Positions 10,624 to 21,954 of a stretch of 64,000 bases of DNA are shown here, piece after piece. Both the position numbers and the translations under genes were made by a program. Location of the stretch: the NCBI RefSeq assembly GCF_033807575.1, contig NC_084704.1:36371968-36435967 (forward strand). Reading direction: 5' to 3'. Numbering within the stretch: the stretch's first letter is position 1; the number at the start of each line of letters is the position of its first letter. Below the pieces are notes generated by a model. It did not search any database and was not told the DNA's origin. It was given only the letters and a program-made list of their open reading frames with translations. This stretch comes from Cydia pomonella (Eukaryota > Arthropoda > Insecta > Lepidoptera > Tortricidae).

Positions 10624-11044
10624 CTATGCCGCCAGCGTCCGCTCGCGCTGCTCTAACCGCGCTCGGTTCTGCTGCTCGACTCGGCGGCTGATTACGGCCA
10701 GCACGCTGCTGCTGAAAAAGTCGAGTGTGGTGAACTTGTACCAGAGTTTAGCCAGCGCCCGCTCGTGATGCTGCTCTAACAGCGCCCGGTCCTGCTGCTC
10801 GGCGGGGCGGCGGGCTACGGCCAGCACGCCGCCGCTGTAGTCGAGCATGGTGAACTTGTACCGGAGAATAGCCAGCAGCGCCCGCTCGTGCTGCTCTAAC
10901 AGCGCCCGGTCCTGCTGCTCGGCGCGGCGGCGGGCTACGGCCAGCACGCCGCCGTTGCAGTCGAGCGTGGTGAACTTGTACCAGAGACTAGCCAGCGCCC
11001 GCTCGTGCAGCTCTAACAGCGCCGCTGCTGTACTCGAGCTGTAC
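10624..11044 (-). repeat. Donor-side exon-end array behind LRP11-like exon 2, 120-bp period, open in frame
   Basis: On the minus strand the end of exon 2 (GCGCTGGCTAGTCTCAG|GTACAG) is followed by one truncated and three longer copies of the exon's 3' part. Each has a donor-like GTACAAGTTC or GTACAG. The GTACAAGTTCAC block recurs at exactly 120-bp intervals (line positions 10740, 10860, 10980). Copies differ from one another at roughly one base in ten, so the array is old. Because 120 is divisible by three, the exon frame stays open through all copies to a TAG at 10624. The extension carries repeated RAEQQDRALLEQHERALA units. Confidence 0.8.
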
Positions 11045-11214
11045 CTGAGACTAGCCAGCGCCCGCTCGTGCTGCTCTAAAAGCGCCCGGTCCTGCTGCTC
11101 GGCGCGGCGGCGGGCTACGGCCAGTACGCCGCTGCTGAAGTTGCCATGTGCGGTGAATTTGCAGCGGAAGTCCTCGGGCGGCCCGCACGCGAACAGGTAG
11201 CAGCTGCCCGGGCT
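11045..11214 (-). CDS. LRP11: LRP11-like receptor, exon 2: C-terminal half of MANSC domain
   Basis: Acceptor gcgtatag, entering in phase 0 directly after exon 1, and donor GTACAG leaving in phase 2. It encodes SPGSCYLFACGPPEDFRC then KFTAHGNFSSGVLAV. The CYLFxC motif completes the cysteine pattern of the MANSC (MANEC) domain begun in exon 1. After the domain the frame turns into RRRAEQQDRALLEQHERALA, a charged, probably helical segment. The 3' part of this exon is the seed of the 120-bp array lying directly downstream in the intron. Confidence 0.85.
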
Positions 11215-11263
11215 CTATACGCAGATACAATACATTCCACCAATAAACATTTTATGTAAAATA

Positions 11264-11429
11264 TTGCCAAGACGAGACCATATGGATCCCAATGTCAAAA
11301 AGTTATCAGATCTCATGTAGAGCCAAGCTTCTAACTGTAGAGTTAGGGCATGTAGAGTTAGAAGCTTAGCTCTACATGAGATCTCATAACTTTTTTAAAG
11401 CGCGAGCCATATGGGTTTCGTCTTGGCAA
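11264..11429. mobile_element. MITE with 12-bp terminal inverted repeats
   Basis: Termini ttgccaagacga / tcgtcttggcaa, with inner inverted pairs (catatgg, and agttagaagcttagctctac against a near inverse at about 11317-11340). The whole insert can fold as one hairpin. Non-coding. Inserted 50 bp upstream of the exon 2 acceptor. Confidence 0.65.
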
Positions 11430-11471
11430 CACTAACATGAAAATATTTTTGGTGTGATTTCACTTCTTTTT

Positions 11472-12130
11472 TAGGGTTATAGTTTCACCATGTCCGTCTG
11501 TCTGACTCTCTGTCTGTCTGTCCGAGGCTTTGCTCCGTGGTCGTTAGTGCTAGAAAGCTGAAATTTGGCATGGATGTATAAATCAATAAAGCCGACCAAG
11601 TCGTACAATAAAATCTAAAAATTTTTCCTCTCCCCTACACGTAAATTGAGGGTGAATTTTTTTTTTTGCTTCAACCCTACAGTGTGGGGTATCGTCGGAA
11701 AGGTATAGGGGTCTTCAACAAACATTTTTTGATAAAGTGAATATATTCGGAGATAATCGCTCCGAAAGAAAAAAAAAATGTGTGTGTGTCCCCCCCTCTA
11801 ACGTTTGAACCATAGGTCCAAAAAATATGAGAAAAATCGTGGAAGTAGAGCTTAAGAAAGACATTAAATGAAAACTATAGCGGACATGATCAGTTTAGCT
11901 GTTTTTGAGTTATCGCAAAAAGTTTCCCCTTCATAGTAAAAAGACTTACTTTAATTAGGTACTGATTATGCAAATTTGCCTATTTGTTTAACTCGGGTGA
12001 AAGGTACCGTTTCATCCCTTGGTTAACAATTTACTATACTTTAAGCTCCAGTTTAGCTTATTGTGACGGACGAGTAACTACGGAACCCTACACTGAGCGT
12101 GGGCCGACATGCTCTTGGCCGGTTTTTTTA
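11472..12130 (+). mobile_element. Interspersed lepidopteran element, family A
   Basis: Blocks in order: agggttatagtttcaccatg, tccgtctgtctg, gctttgctccgtggtcgtta, aacgtttgaaccataggtcc, and the end block cggaaccctacactgagcgt ... catgctcttggccgg. It is the best-preserved of the three family A copies in this gene. Confidence 0.6.
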
Positions 12131-13007
12131 AGTTACTTATTACTTATGTTGCGTAGTTCCATCCCTAATTTAAAGGGTGGGGGGGGGGGGGGTTACTATA
12201 AATCCTGAAATATATATTTTATTATTTAAAACAAGCAGTATAGTATCAAAATTTCGGTATAGGGTATAGTTCAACAATGCACTGAAGTAACTATACTGTT
12301 AAGTTGTAAAGATGGTACATACAGTGTCCACGTATCTTTTTTCCACATTGTTGACCATGATTCTTGAAGTGCAATTGAAATTCTTATCGAGATCTCTTCA
12401 TAATTACAATTTTTGTATCTCTATGCCAGATAGGCTCTGGAACCAGATAAAGACACAAACCACTATTGATTTTAATTTGTTATCAATCAATTGAAGCATG
12501 AGTTACCCGCATTCCACGTCAGCGGCCGATGCGGGCTTCCAACGCTGACTGAATACAATAAATACGACTTCACAGCCACTAGGACTTTTTGTCTAAACAA
12601 GTATAAAATGAATCTCGAATACGTAACGAATTCTTCACGCAAGGGTTAAATGAAGATTTTAAATACCTATATCTACGTAACCTACGCAGCAAATCCTATA
12701 ATCCTTACCTTATAATTTCCAGGTTTAAAGGGATTACGTGTAGCATGTTTCGCATAAGCAAGCCACTCTAATTACATTCTGTTTCTTATTATTTGAGCGC
12801 CAGGCACAATCATTGTACCTTAAGACCTAGATTCGTAGAACGTTCGCGATTATATCCAGCATTTCGATAGTGCCTATAGTCGACCACCTTATACCTCTTC
12901 ATTATGTTTGTCAAGTTTGACCAGTCGAAGAGGTAAATGCACAAAGGGTTGATGAGAAATTGAAATCCATACAATAGTGTTTTGTTATTGCGTGTTAACG
13001 GAAGTAC
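12131..13007. other. Intron 1 of the LRP11-like gene, nothing recognised
   Basis: AT-rich apart from a poly-G tract at 12178-12193. No exon-like block. Unlike exons 2 and 4, exon 1 has no donor-side copies here. Confidence 0.6.
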
Positions 13008-13244
13008 CTTCTCTTCGTAGACGAAGACGTCGCAGGCGTCGGTCTCGCAGCAAAGCCGTAGGCATTCCTGGCGCGCGCCCACGTCCAGCTCGGCCAAGTA
13101 GCGTGCGCCCATCTCGCGCGACTCCTCCGTGCGGATGATCTTGTCGCGCTGCACGTCGAAGCGCGCCGCGCACGCCGCCGGGTCCAGCTCGCGCGCCGAC
13201 ACCGCCAGCAGCGCCGACAACGCCAACGCCGACAACGGCCACAT
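13008..13244 (-). CDS. LRP11: LRP11-like receptor, exon 1: signal peptide and N-terminal half of MANSC domain
   Basis: The gene is predicted to encode a type I membrane receptor. ATG at 13244 opens a classic signal peptide (MWPLSALALSALLAVSA). The MANSC domain then starts: AACAARFDVQRDKIIRT, then SREMGARYLAELDVG and ECLRLCCETDACDVFVYEEK. The FDV-x-x-D-x-IIRT and CLRxCC blocks are the family hallmarks. Donor GTACTT follows codon 79 in phase 0, and exon 2 supplies the CYLFxC end of the domain. MANSC is found in LRP11, HAI-1 and MANSC1; the single LDLa module and stalk motif downstream, with no Kunitz domain seen, favour LRP11. Function in insects is not well known, so only a cell-surface role is inferred. 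A CpG-rich putative promoter lies immediately upstream. Confidence 0.9.
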
Positions 13245-13640
13245 CTCTAACGCGTAGGAACTTTTAACGGAAATATCATCTAGCTATGTTATTCGGATTG
13301 GCTTAACCTAGCTGCGGAGAGTTTCCCGGAACAGTGGCAACTGAATGCGCGGGTCGATACCGCGCGTGCGCGGCGGCGGCGGCGGCGACGGCAGTGTCGG
13401 CGCGACGCCGGCCCGACCCGACGGCCCCGCCCGCGCCCAGCGCTCATGTCGCTGTTTTTCAAGTTCAGGAGTAACGTGAGTACTTTCCGAGTCCCGAGTT
13501 CCCGCCACCACCAATGGTCATCCGTCACGGCCGTTCTGCCAGCGACGCGACCTAAGTCTATCAAGTTAGTGAGACTGGCAGTAAGCAGGGCGTGAAGGTA
13601 TGTTGAATTGGTTTCTCGGAAGCAGCCGGCCCGGCCCAAC
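13245..13640 (-). promoter_or_regulatory. CpG-rich putative promoter/5' UTR of the LRP11-like gene
   Basis: The sequence upstream of the start ATG shifts from AT-rich to a dense CpG block at about 13330-13450 (cgcggcggcggcggcgacgg and neighbours). Frames here are stop-free only because of composition. There is no clear TATA box, and an initiator was not mapped. Assignment is by position and composition only. Confidence 0.4.
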
Positions 13641-14885
13641 CCAACTCCTCTTGGAAAAAGTCAGCTTAGGACCTAAATGCTGTTCCGCCCGTCATATAGT
13701 CTCACTTTTATCTTAAAATCAACAAAACATGAGGAAGGTGGCGTGTAAGTACTTTTTGTAAGTGTTTAACGTTTACATAATATGGCCTTTTGTTTAAAAT
13801 GTCGTTTTGTTTTGTTTCGTTTATCTCATAATAGTCAATGGTCCTGTCATAACCATCCATCCATTCCAATAACGGTTTAACAAATTCTTCAACAAGCATA
13901 TTTCAGTAATAAATGAAAATTTACTACTTTAGTCACACCTACATATTATGTGTTAAGAATTATGACCAAGACTGTGACGAGTAGGCATAAAAGTTCACGT
14001 AAATGGTGGATATTAGGCTCGAGCTCGAGCTTCGAGGCCCTAATGGGGTCGCTGTCACAATAACAGTAAAGGTGATTGACGACCAGCAATTCGGCTCGAG
14101 TTGAATGAGAAAAGCTACGACACGGCTTGTTGTCACATTATCATAAGATTTCATTTCGCATTTCGTATTACTTGTTTCAATAGATATCTGTTTCAAGCTT
14201 AGATTGACGTCCTAAAACTTAGGTAGAAAAAAATTACCTTTGAAAAATTAAAAGAGGCTTTGTTTTTGTTCGTCACCCGTATCTACTGCATATTAATTGA
14301 ATATTCCCAAAAAGGCAATTTCAACTAATAGGTTATGATTATTTTATTGCTCATTTGCAGTAGTTTGTGAACTCACCGTGTTCTAGGTACTTAAGAGGCA
14401 TCAGGAGTGGTCATTTCTCCATACAAACGTACTCGACTGTTTCCTCCGTGATTTTTGAAGCTAGAGCAATGTTTTTTTTAACACAGGTTATTATTAATAT
14501 TTGTGTCGCACTGTTTTGCTTATTTTGATATTTTTGTTTCTTAAGGCGCTAGTGCAATTCAAATTTTCGCAAAAACGGCCTAATTTACTAAGCCGCAAAG
14601 AGAAGCATGGTATTCAAAACTGACATCAATTATCTTAGAAAGCAAAACAGTCCGACACAGATAATTTCATTACCATTTAGATCTCAAAATTTTGTTACAT
14701 TTGGTTAAGTTTTGGAGGAGGAAACATCGATTTTTGAGATTTTTATGCAGGATTTTTCGCCTAACCTGGCACTAGAATTAGGAGCCGGTTCCGTTAGCGA
14801 GACGGATATATTCACCTTTATTTAAATCTCAGCTCCCATTTCCACTTAAATAGTAATATAAAGTCAAATCGTAGACAGACAGGTG
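13641..14885. other. Intergenic, nothing recognised
   Basis: AT-rich sequence upstream of the LRP11-like gene, with no gene model, no tRNA-like element and no clear inverted repeat. Confidence 0.5.
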
Positions 14886-14889
14886 TATT

Positions 14890-15210
14890 CACCGAGAGGG
14901 GTCCCGGTCCAGACGCAGACGGTGCGATATCCGGGCGGGTTCAGCGACCGTCTGGAGCTCCCGGCCGTCGACCGGCGTCCCCGCTATCAGAGGCCATCCT
15001 GGTCCGGCCGTCTGCCGCCCCAGCCACCCGCGGCGTCCTTCTAGCATCGTTGGTGTCCAGACGCAGACGGTACGGTATCCGGGCGGGTTCGGCGACCGCC
15101 TGGGGCTCACGGAACAGAGACCATCCTGCCCTGCCCCAGCCACCCGCGGCGACGTCGTCGGCGTCGGCGTCCACACGCCGAGTTCCTGCCGGGGGCTTCT
15201 TATCTACGTC
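14890..15210 (-). repeat. GC-rich block with a diverged ~150-bp tandem duplication
   Basis: The block with agacgcagacggtgcgatat, ccgggcgggttcagcgaccg at 14911-14952 recurs at about 15058-15100. A second shared block, ccagccacccgcggcg, sits at 15022 and 15137. On the minus strand a frame reads DADDVAAGGWGRAGWSLFRE and on into ARIPYRLRLDTND, preceded by the acceptor-like cccccggcag. It may therefore be an unrecognised exon with a donor-side copy, like the others in this window, or a retroelement remnant. No family is recognised. Confidence 0.35.
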
Positions 15211-15436
15211 GTTTTGTACGTTCAGTGAGTTACAAAAGTGGATGGATACTTGATGAATGCAGCTTTTGCATCTAGTCTAGGTGTAGTGTAGGAATATAGG
15301 TCCAGAAGTCAAAAGAGTCTGGTAAGGCAATTCTATCAGTAGAAATAAACTCCCCATTTTTTTAATGTCGCACTTTTTCTATTGATAAATTTTAATGATT
15401 TCATCATCATCATCATATACCCGAAAGACGTCAGAC

Positions 15437-15527
15437 CGGCTAGCATGACTTGCGTTCTCGCGCGCGACTACATACATCTACTTAGCAAGTATGGAGTCGC
15501 ACACGAGAACGCAAGTCATGCTAGCCG
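15437..15527. repeat. Perfect 24-bp inverted repeat hairpin
   Basis: The arms cggctagcatgacttgcgtt(ctcg) and (cgag)aacgcaagtcatgctagccg are exact inverses around a 43-bp centre that itself pairs partly (gcgactacatac / gtatggagtcgc). Probably a small MITE. Confidence 0.7.
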
Positions 15528-16144
15528 ATCAGGTGGACATAAGCCTCCCGCAAGAATCTCGACAATGACCGGTCGTGCTCCGCCTTCAGCCAATGGTTTC
15601 CTAGCTGTCGTAGCTCATCTTGCTGAGGCCCTTCTCCTGCTGCGTCTTATTGATTAATGGATTCAGAGAAATGGTCCTTGATATATACTTGCAGTTTTTT
15701 GGTTGATTTCTTAGTTAAACATTGCCATTCTTGGAAATATTCAATGACTAATCAGAAATTACCCGCTTCTAGTTACAAAATTCGTTCACGTATACAAAAT
15801 TAAACTTCCCTCAACCTCTCCACTTTGTGCTCTTGTACGTTTGCAAGCGAATTGCATCCTTAAATAGACGCAGAAATCTGAAATAAATCCAAGTAAAATA
15901 TCTATGTACCAAATTTTACAATGTAACTGTTCAACTGTTGCAATAACTCTTGGTCTCGACTCGAATCGGTCCCATGTACCGTGTTCTTCTAACCTAAGTA
16001 GTCTAAGTTGTTCTGAGTTTGAGTTTCCATTTTAATGTCATTTACCCTAATATTTGACGTATCTTAAAGTTCGAATCGGACCGTATGAAAATCACGACTT
16101 TCCGTCGGAAACGGGATAAAAATTTTGTGCGTCTGCGGCGAGCC
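15528..16144. other. Intergenic, nothing recognised
   Basis: AT-rich sequence with no exon-like block. The plus frame 15382-15657 overlaps the hairpin and is considered chance. Confidence 0.5.
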
Positions 16145-16301
16145 TAAGGGCTCATTTAGACGGCACGCAAGTCGCAAACTCGCATGCGATTTTAGTTTCA
16201 TTGCGGACTATTGAGGTTACTTCCAATTCAGCAGACCGATCAAATACCGCAATGTAATTAAACTCGCATGCGAGTTCTCGCACCGTCTAAATGAGCCCTT
16301 A
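16145..16301. mobile_element. MITE with taagggctcatttagacgg termini
   Basis: Left taagggctcatttagacggc and right gccgtctaaatgagccctta-type ends are inverse (one mismatch at the inner edge). Internal actcgcatgcga blocks pair as well, so the whole 157 bp folds. Non-coding. Confidence 0.75.
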
Positions 16302-16527
16302 GAGACAAACCGAAAGATAATTATATTTTTTTTTTCTTAAGACGAAAACGGAGGACCCGCGCGAAATCGCCTTTTCATACAAACGTAGTCCGCATTTTCC
16401 TCTCTGGATAGTAACGTTATTGAAAATACTTTGACACAATTTGTTGTATATTCGTATCAACCTCAGCTATGCCCCGAGGTTTGATTTTTTTCGAATTTTT
16501 ATTTGTTATAAGAGTTAGGAGCATTTT

Positions 16528-17366
16528 TTAGGGTTCCGTAGCCAAATGGCAAAAAACGGAACCCTTATAGATTCGTCATGTCCGTCTGTCTGTCCGATTC
16601 TGTCACAGCCACTTTTTTCCGAAACTATAAAAGCTATACTGTTCAAACTTGGTAAGTAGATGTATTCTATGAACCGCATTATGATGTTTACATAAAAATA
16701 AAAAAATAAAAAAAATTTGGGGGTTCCCCATACTTAGAACTGAAACTCAAAAAATCTTTTTTCATCAAACCCATACGTGTGGGGTATCTATGGATAGGTC
16801 TTTAAAAATGATATTGAGGTTTCTAATATAATTTTTTTCTAAACTGAATAGTTTGCGCGAGAGACACTTCCAAAGTGGTAAAAAGTGTCCCCCCCCCCCC
16901 CCGTAACTTCTAAAATAACAGAATGAAAAATCTAAAAAAAATATATGATATACATTGCCATACAAACTTCCACCGAAAATTGGTTCGAACGAGATCTAGT
17001 TAGTAGTTTTTTTTAATACGTCATAAAAATAAAAATAATTTTTTTTTTTCATCAAACATATACGTGTGGGGTATCTAAGGATAGGTCTTCAAAAATGATA
17101 TTTAGGTTTCTAATATCATTTTTTTCTAAACTGAATAGTTTGCGCGAGAGACACTTCCAAAGTGAAAAAAAGTGTGTCCCCCCCCCCCTGTAACTTCTAA
17201 AATAACGGAATGAAAAATCTAAAAAAAATATATGATATACATTACCATGCAAACTTCCAACGAAAATTGGTTTGAACCAGATCTAGTAAGTAGTTTTTTT
17301 AATACGTCATAAATGGTACGGAACCCTTCATGGGCGAGTCCGACTCGCACTTGGCCGCTTTTTTTT
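16528..17366 (+). mobile_element. Interspersed lepidopteran element, family B
   Basis: Near-identical in layout to 3824-4660, including the internal direct duplication (two copies of the cgtgtggggtatct ... poly-C ... ggttcgaacgagatctagt segment). This shows the duplication was present in the element before the two copies spread. Ends cgagtccgactcgcacttgg. Confidence 0.65.
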
Positions 17367-17779
17367 TATATGCAGAGAGGAAAATGAGGACTACGTTTGT
17401 ATGGAGAAGCGGCCGTCCCCTTTCGTCTTAATTTCTGTAACCGGCGGTCACGGCGGTCCAGGGTCCATCTAAGTCATCTAACCAAAGTGTGTCTACCAAT
17501 GTACAGTCAGCTGAAGAGTATGTAATATATATAGGTAACATAGTTAGTTTTGTTATGTACTTTAGCGGAGGTTTCAGGTTTTTCCAGCTGACTGTAAAGA
17601 AAAACGGAATATCTACTAACCTATTTGATACGTACTTAAACCAAAGCAACGTTCTCATAAATCTTAGGCCATGAATATGATGATTTGATGATAATCCGTT
17701 CGCGCTTGCAAACATCGCGCAAGTCATTCTTCCGAATCGCAAATCTTTTGATTGAAGTGCCGCGTATTTATTTTACGCA
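17367..17779. other. Intergenic, nothing recognised
   Basis: Short unique sequence between a family B element and a CpG-rich block. The pair gtacagtcagctgaagagta (17500) and ttccagctgactgtaaag (17580) forms a weak inverted repeat. Confidence 0.4.
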
Positions 17780-18110
17780 ACGAAAAGATACGCGGGGGCT
17801 ACCGTGAACCCGGACCGACTCCTCGAGGATCCGCCCCCGCGTCAGCTGAGCGCCCCTGCCCCGCGCGCCCCGGCCGCCATCTTGCCCCATCGCACCGCAG
17901 TCGAAACCCGCGCGAGCTACGAACTACATGCGTTGTGTTGTCTCCCGCGGTGTTGTGCTCAACGATAGCCAATAACTTCTAGTAAACACAAATAAAGTCG
18001 CGTGTGCTGCATTGCTTGTGTCTGTGCCTTGTTCAGCGAGCCTGTGGAGTTGCGAGCGCTGGCCGGCGCGTCGGGGGCACTGACCGCGGACTCCGAGGTA
18101 CGGATCAGGA
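17780..18110 (+). promoter_or_regulatory. CpG-rich block, possible promoter and 5' UTR exon of the PPP1R14-like gene
   Basis: The sequence from about 17790 to 18100 is far richer in CpG than its surroundings. It ends in a donor-like GGACTCCGAG|GTACGG at about 18097. The PPP1R14-like start exon at 27818 begins after an acceptor (gtgttccag) inside its 5' UTR, so an upstream non-coding exon must exist, and this is the best candidate in the window. The link is inferred; the intron would be about 9.7 kb. Confidence 0.35.
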
Positions 18111-19508
18111 GATGAGCGGCGCGGAACGTTCTCCTCCTAGCTCTGCTCATTTGAATACAGAATAACGGTGATTCTAATCAACGAACTTGCGATAATCATA
18201 AATTGGATCTTTCTATTTGTGAACTTACTATAAACAATTCCCTATGCGCTTTATTTTGTACGTAACTGCCGTGTAATCGGTGCAATCCGCGCGGCTCGCC
18301 TGCAAGTGTAGTTTGAACAACAAAACGGTGATGATTCCTCTGTATTGTATTGTAACTCGTTTAAGCCGGTCTAGGAATTGCACAACACCTATTATACGCC
18401 CTAATAATAGGGCTAAGAAACAGGGTCGGATGTTGGGCGCTCCGCGGTGGTCCCACGGCGCGTTTTTGGTTATTTATTTCATGGTGATTAATCAGATTAA
18501 GGCTTATCTAATTAGCACAAGGTGCCTACGTCGGTAATGAGATATCGTTAACCTAATAAGGGTTTTGCCAAACTCCTAATTTTCGTATCAAGTTTCCTAA
18601 TCTTTAATCGTAAGTTTGATCTTAGTAATGGGCGGTAATACATCGGATGCGTGGATTAGAGACAGCTAGTAGATTGGGCAGTCAAGGATTGGTGGTAGGA
18701 AGCGAGCATCCGAGTTGCCACAGCGCAGTCACCCATCCATGTCCGATCCGTTTGCTTCAATCCAATCCACATATTTTAGAATCACAGTACCTACCTGGTT
18801 ACCAGCGAAAGTAGCCTTACCTATATCGGATCGGTCCCTTGGTTATTGTCAGAGTATAGAGATGTGTTACGATCTCTATAATGTAATCATCCTTTGATTT
18901 AAAGCTCAGTAAATGGGGTTTATCATACAAACCACTGCATCCAGTTAATATTTCTTTTATTACATCGATACACCGTATTAACTAAGATCAAATCGTACAT
19001 AACATCGGTCGACGGCATTCCGCCAAAATCTGACAGTTCTCTATATAAAACTAAAATGACCATAAATACAACAACCAAAAAGTATAAAGCCAGGTGCATA
19101 CTACACGTTATTATCAGTATAAGGCCACATACAGGATATTAACTATTGTGATGCTTACAGTAGAAGTATAAATATTTTCGCAATATTTTCGCGGAGATAG
19201 ACTAGACTAAGATATGTCTCTATCTAAACAGTAAGGAAGTCTAACTGCGCCCTTAGTCTACGCTCGGAGTCCCGAGTCCTTCAAGATTTTGGGGACTGCT
19301 CCTTATGTAGTTACCAACATTAGTATTATCTCTGCATGGCCGGCGCCGACCTTCCTCGGTGTCAGCATGCGCTGATTGCCCAGTCGCTGATAAGATGAGA
19401 TAAGACAAGGCATCGGCGACCGCGAACCAAGCGAACGCGTCATAGGTAGGTTCATTAGTGTCTTTCCAAGCCGTGTGGAAGCCACCAATCATAAGTAAAA
19501 AAAAAAAA
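18111..19508. other. Non-coding sequence, nothing recognised
   Basis: Moderately AT-rich. Minus frames at 19253-19492 show no domain or splice pattern. Confidence 0.5.
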
Positions 19509-19764
19509 AAAAATATTATAGGACATTATTACACAAATTGACTAAGTCCCACAGTAAGCTCAATAAGGCTTGTATTGTATGTACCTAGACAACGATATTA
19601 TATAATATATAATTATAAATACTTAAATACATAGAAAACACCCATGACTCAGAAACAAATATCCGTGTTCATCACACAAATATATGCTCTTACCAGGATT
19701 TGAACCCGGGACCATCAGCTTCATAGGCAGGGTCACTACCCACTAGGCCAGACCGGTCGTCAAG
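19509..19764 (-). mobile_element. tRNA-derived SINE (copy 1, near full length)
   Basis: On the minus strand: box-A-like tctggcctagtgggtagtga, box-B-like gggttcaaatcctgg, then catgggtgttttctatgtat, atcgttgtctaggtacatac and cttactgtgggacttagtca, ending in an AT-rich tail. Partial copies of the same element are at 21955-22125, 24365-24490 and 42370-42540. Confidence 0.8.
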
Positions 19765-20918
19765 TTGGGTACCCACACGTAATTTGACGTGTCTTCCGTC
19801 TGTTTTACGAGTACCTATCTTCTTTGGGTTAGGTTTAATGTTTCCACCGACCCAAACGTTAAGTACCTAATAGAATTGCGTCAACATAAAATATTATTTT
19901 TGGATTTTCCTAGTCCTTACGAGATTGCGGAAACAGCAAACATTGTTTCCTAATTAATATAAAAACTCATTTTTAATTAGCTGCGTAAAACTGCGTAGTC
20001 ATTATACACTGTAGTTAATGTACTTAAGCACCTAAATACTTAACTATTGTAATTATAATTATTAAGTATAATCACTACGATGTCATAATATCAAAACACG
20101 TCCGTTGCGGCGTATCACATAATACCTAGCAGTCGCATTGTACTGTAAGTGTAAACATTACGGCCGCAGTGCCGACGTTTCTTTCACCGTGCATCATACG
20201 TGATACTGATACCTCTATAAGGCTCGTGACTCACGGATGCAGCTTTGTTCGAAGAAGCTGGTACGTTTGTTTGAACGACATTTGTATGTTAACGCCTTTT
20301 CTGCGCACCCGAGGAAAAGGGGCTGTAAAGCTTAATTTTCTGGCTGAACCATTATCGGCATACCTAGAGGGCGTCTTTTCTATTAACTTGTAACTATGGT
20401 AAAGTCATGACTCATAATAAGTAGTTAAATATCCAAACTGTTGTCTTCGGGACACACAAGAGATATGCTGTATCTCAAGGTGTATCTCAGATACACCATG
20501 TGTCTTAAAATATGTGTATAAAGTATGAGATTTTCTCGAGAGGCTACAGTATGGGATTCTTCAAAAAATATTGAACAGGTTTTTACCCCTGGAGTTGCAG
20601 GCGGCCATAGGCTACGGTGATCGCTTGCCATAAGGTAAGCCGTAGTCGAATGCGTGGTACAAAAAATATGTTGAGCCGTCGTAAAATAACCTAAACCGAG
20701 CACGCATTCTATCATGTCACGTATGATAATAACCATAGAGGAAAATAATAACAGCCACAGTTACGTTTCTTTCATTACAACTTACAAACATTAAGACGTT
20801 TCTTTCACTGTTTAGACAGCACGGCACGAGAGACGAGCCATGCGTGCTCGTGATTCATATGGAGGCATCTTTGTCTGAGGCCTGCAGGCATGGTATGGTA
20901 CTCGTTTAATTACAGAGA
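19765..20918. other. Non-coding sequence, nothing recognised
   Basis: Frames such as plus 20169-20393 and minus 20425-20736 show no family features. A segment at 20585-20640 (ctggagttgcaggcggccat ... gcttgccat) resembles part of the LINE tail at 40965-41165, so a decayed copy may lie here. Confidence 0.4.
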
Positions 20919-21026
20919 CCTACCGCGAGGCGCGAACACGGTAAATCAAAATTTCGATATTGCGTCTCTGGATAGGTATTTGAGCGATGGTAAGGCCGAT
21001 AACGAAATTTGAATGTTCGCGGTAGG
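20919..21026. mobile_element. Small hairpin MITE with cctaccgcga termini
   Basis: Termini cctaccgcga / tcgcggtagg. The same terminal pair bounds small inserts at 38970-39078 (nested in the foldback element) and 42774-42896. The interior differs between copies, while the size stays near 110-125 bp. Confidence 0.55.
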
Positions 21027-21034
21027 AAATAATA

Positions 21035-21546
21035 ATAAAAAATTGTTTTTTATTATGACGTATTAAAAAAACTACTTACTAGATCTCGTTCAAACCAATT
21101 TTCGGTGGAAGTTTGCATGGTAATGTACATCATATATTTGTTTTAGGTTTATCATTCTGTTATTTTAGAAGTTACAGGGGGGGGGGGGACACATTTTACC
21201 ACTTTGGAAGTGTCTCTCGCGCAAACTATTCAGTTTAGAAAAAATGATATTAGAAACCTCAATATTATTTTTAAAGACCTATCATAGATACCCCACACGT
21301 ATGGGTTTGATGAAAAAAGATTTTTTAAGTTTCAGTTGGTATGGGGAACCCCCAAAATTTATTGTTTTTTTTTCTATTTCTATGTAAAAATCTTAATGCG
21401 GTTCATAGAATACATCTACTTACCAAGTTTGAACAGTATAGCTCTTATAGTTTCGGAAAAAAGTGGCTGTGACATAATCGGACAGACAGACGGACATGAC
21501 GAATCTATAAGGGTTCCGTTTTTTGCCATTTGGCTACGGAACCCTA
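21035..21546 (-). mobile_element. Interspersed lepidopteran element, family B (short form)
   Basis: Minus copy with a single interior unit: it starts (minus strand) agggttccgtagccaaatgg and tcgtcatgtccgtctgtctg, runs through the poly-C tract, and ends near agatctagtaagtagttttt. Confidence 0.6.
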
Positions 21547-21954
21547 ACGAGCGCGCATTCGAAAAATGGCAGAACATTGTAAGGTCGGAAATAATTTAGA
21601 CGTTTGTTTTAGTGAAGGTGCAGTTGTTTGCCGCTGTTGAAGGCTAAATTCCATCTTAGAAACGGACAGTATCACGTAGCTGTTAATTAACAAGCACGCG
21701 TCCCTCGGCCTCGCTGTGTTGGAGCCACAGAGATGAGCGCAGACAATGAATCTACTCATGTCGCGCGTATGCTATCATAAAAAAACTATCAATGACATAA
21801 AAGATCCACCTCCTAAGTTGTGTACTTACGGAGATATTATTTTTTGAAAACAATGTTGTAATATGAGCAACTTTATGAAAAAAACATTTTATTATTTAAT
21901 AAAAATAACATTGCGGCACTTATGCCAACGCTTACGCCGTTTTAAGTTTAGCCA

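Noticed and set aside
19640..19764. Functional tRNA gene on the minus strand
   Set aside because: It is the head of a SINE with a shared 3' body found at three other sites in the window.
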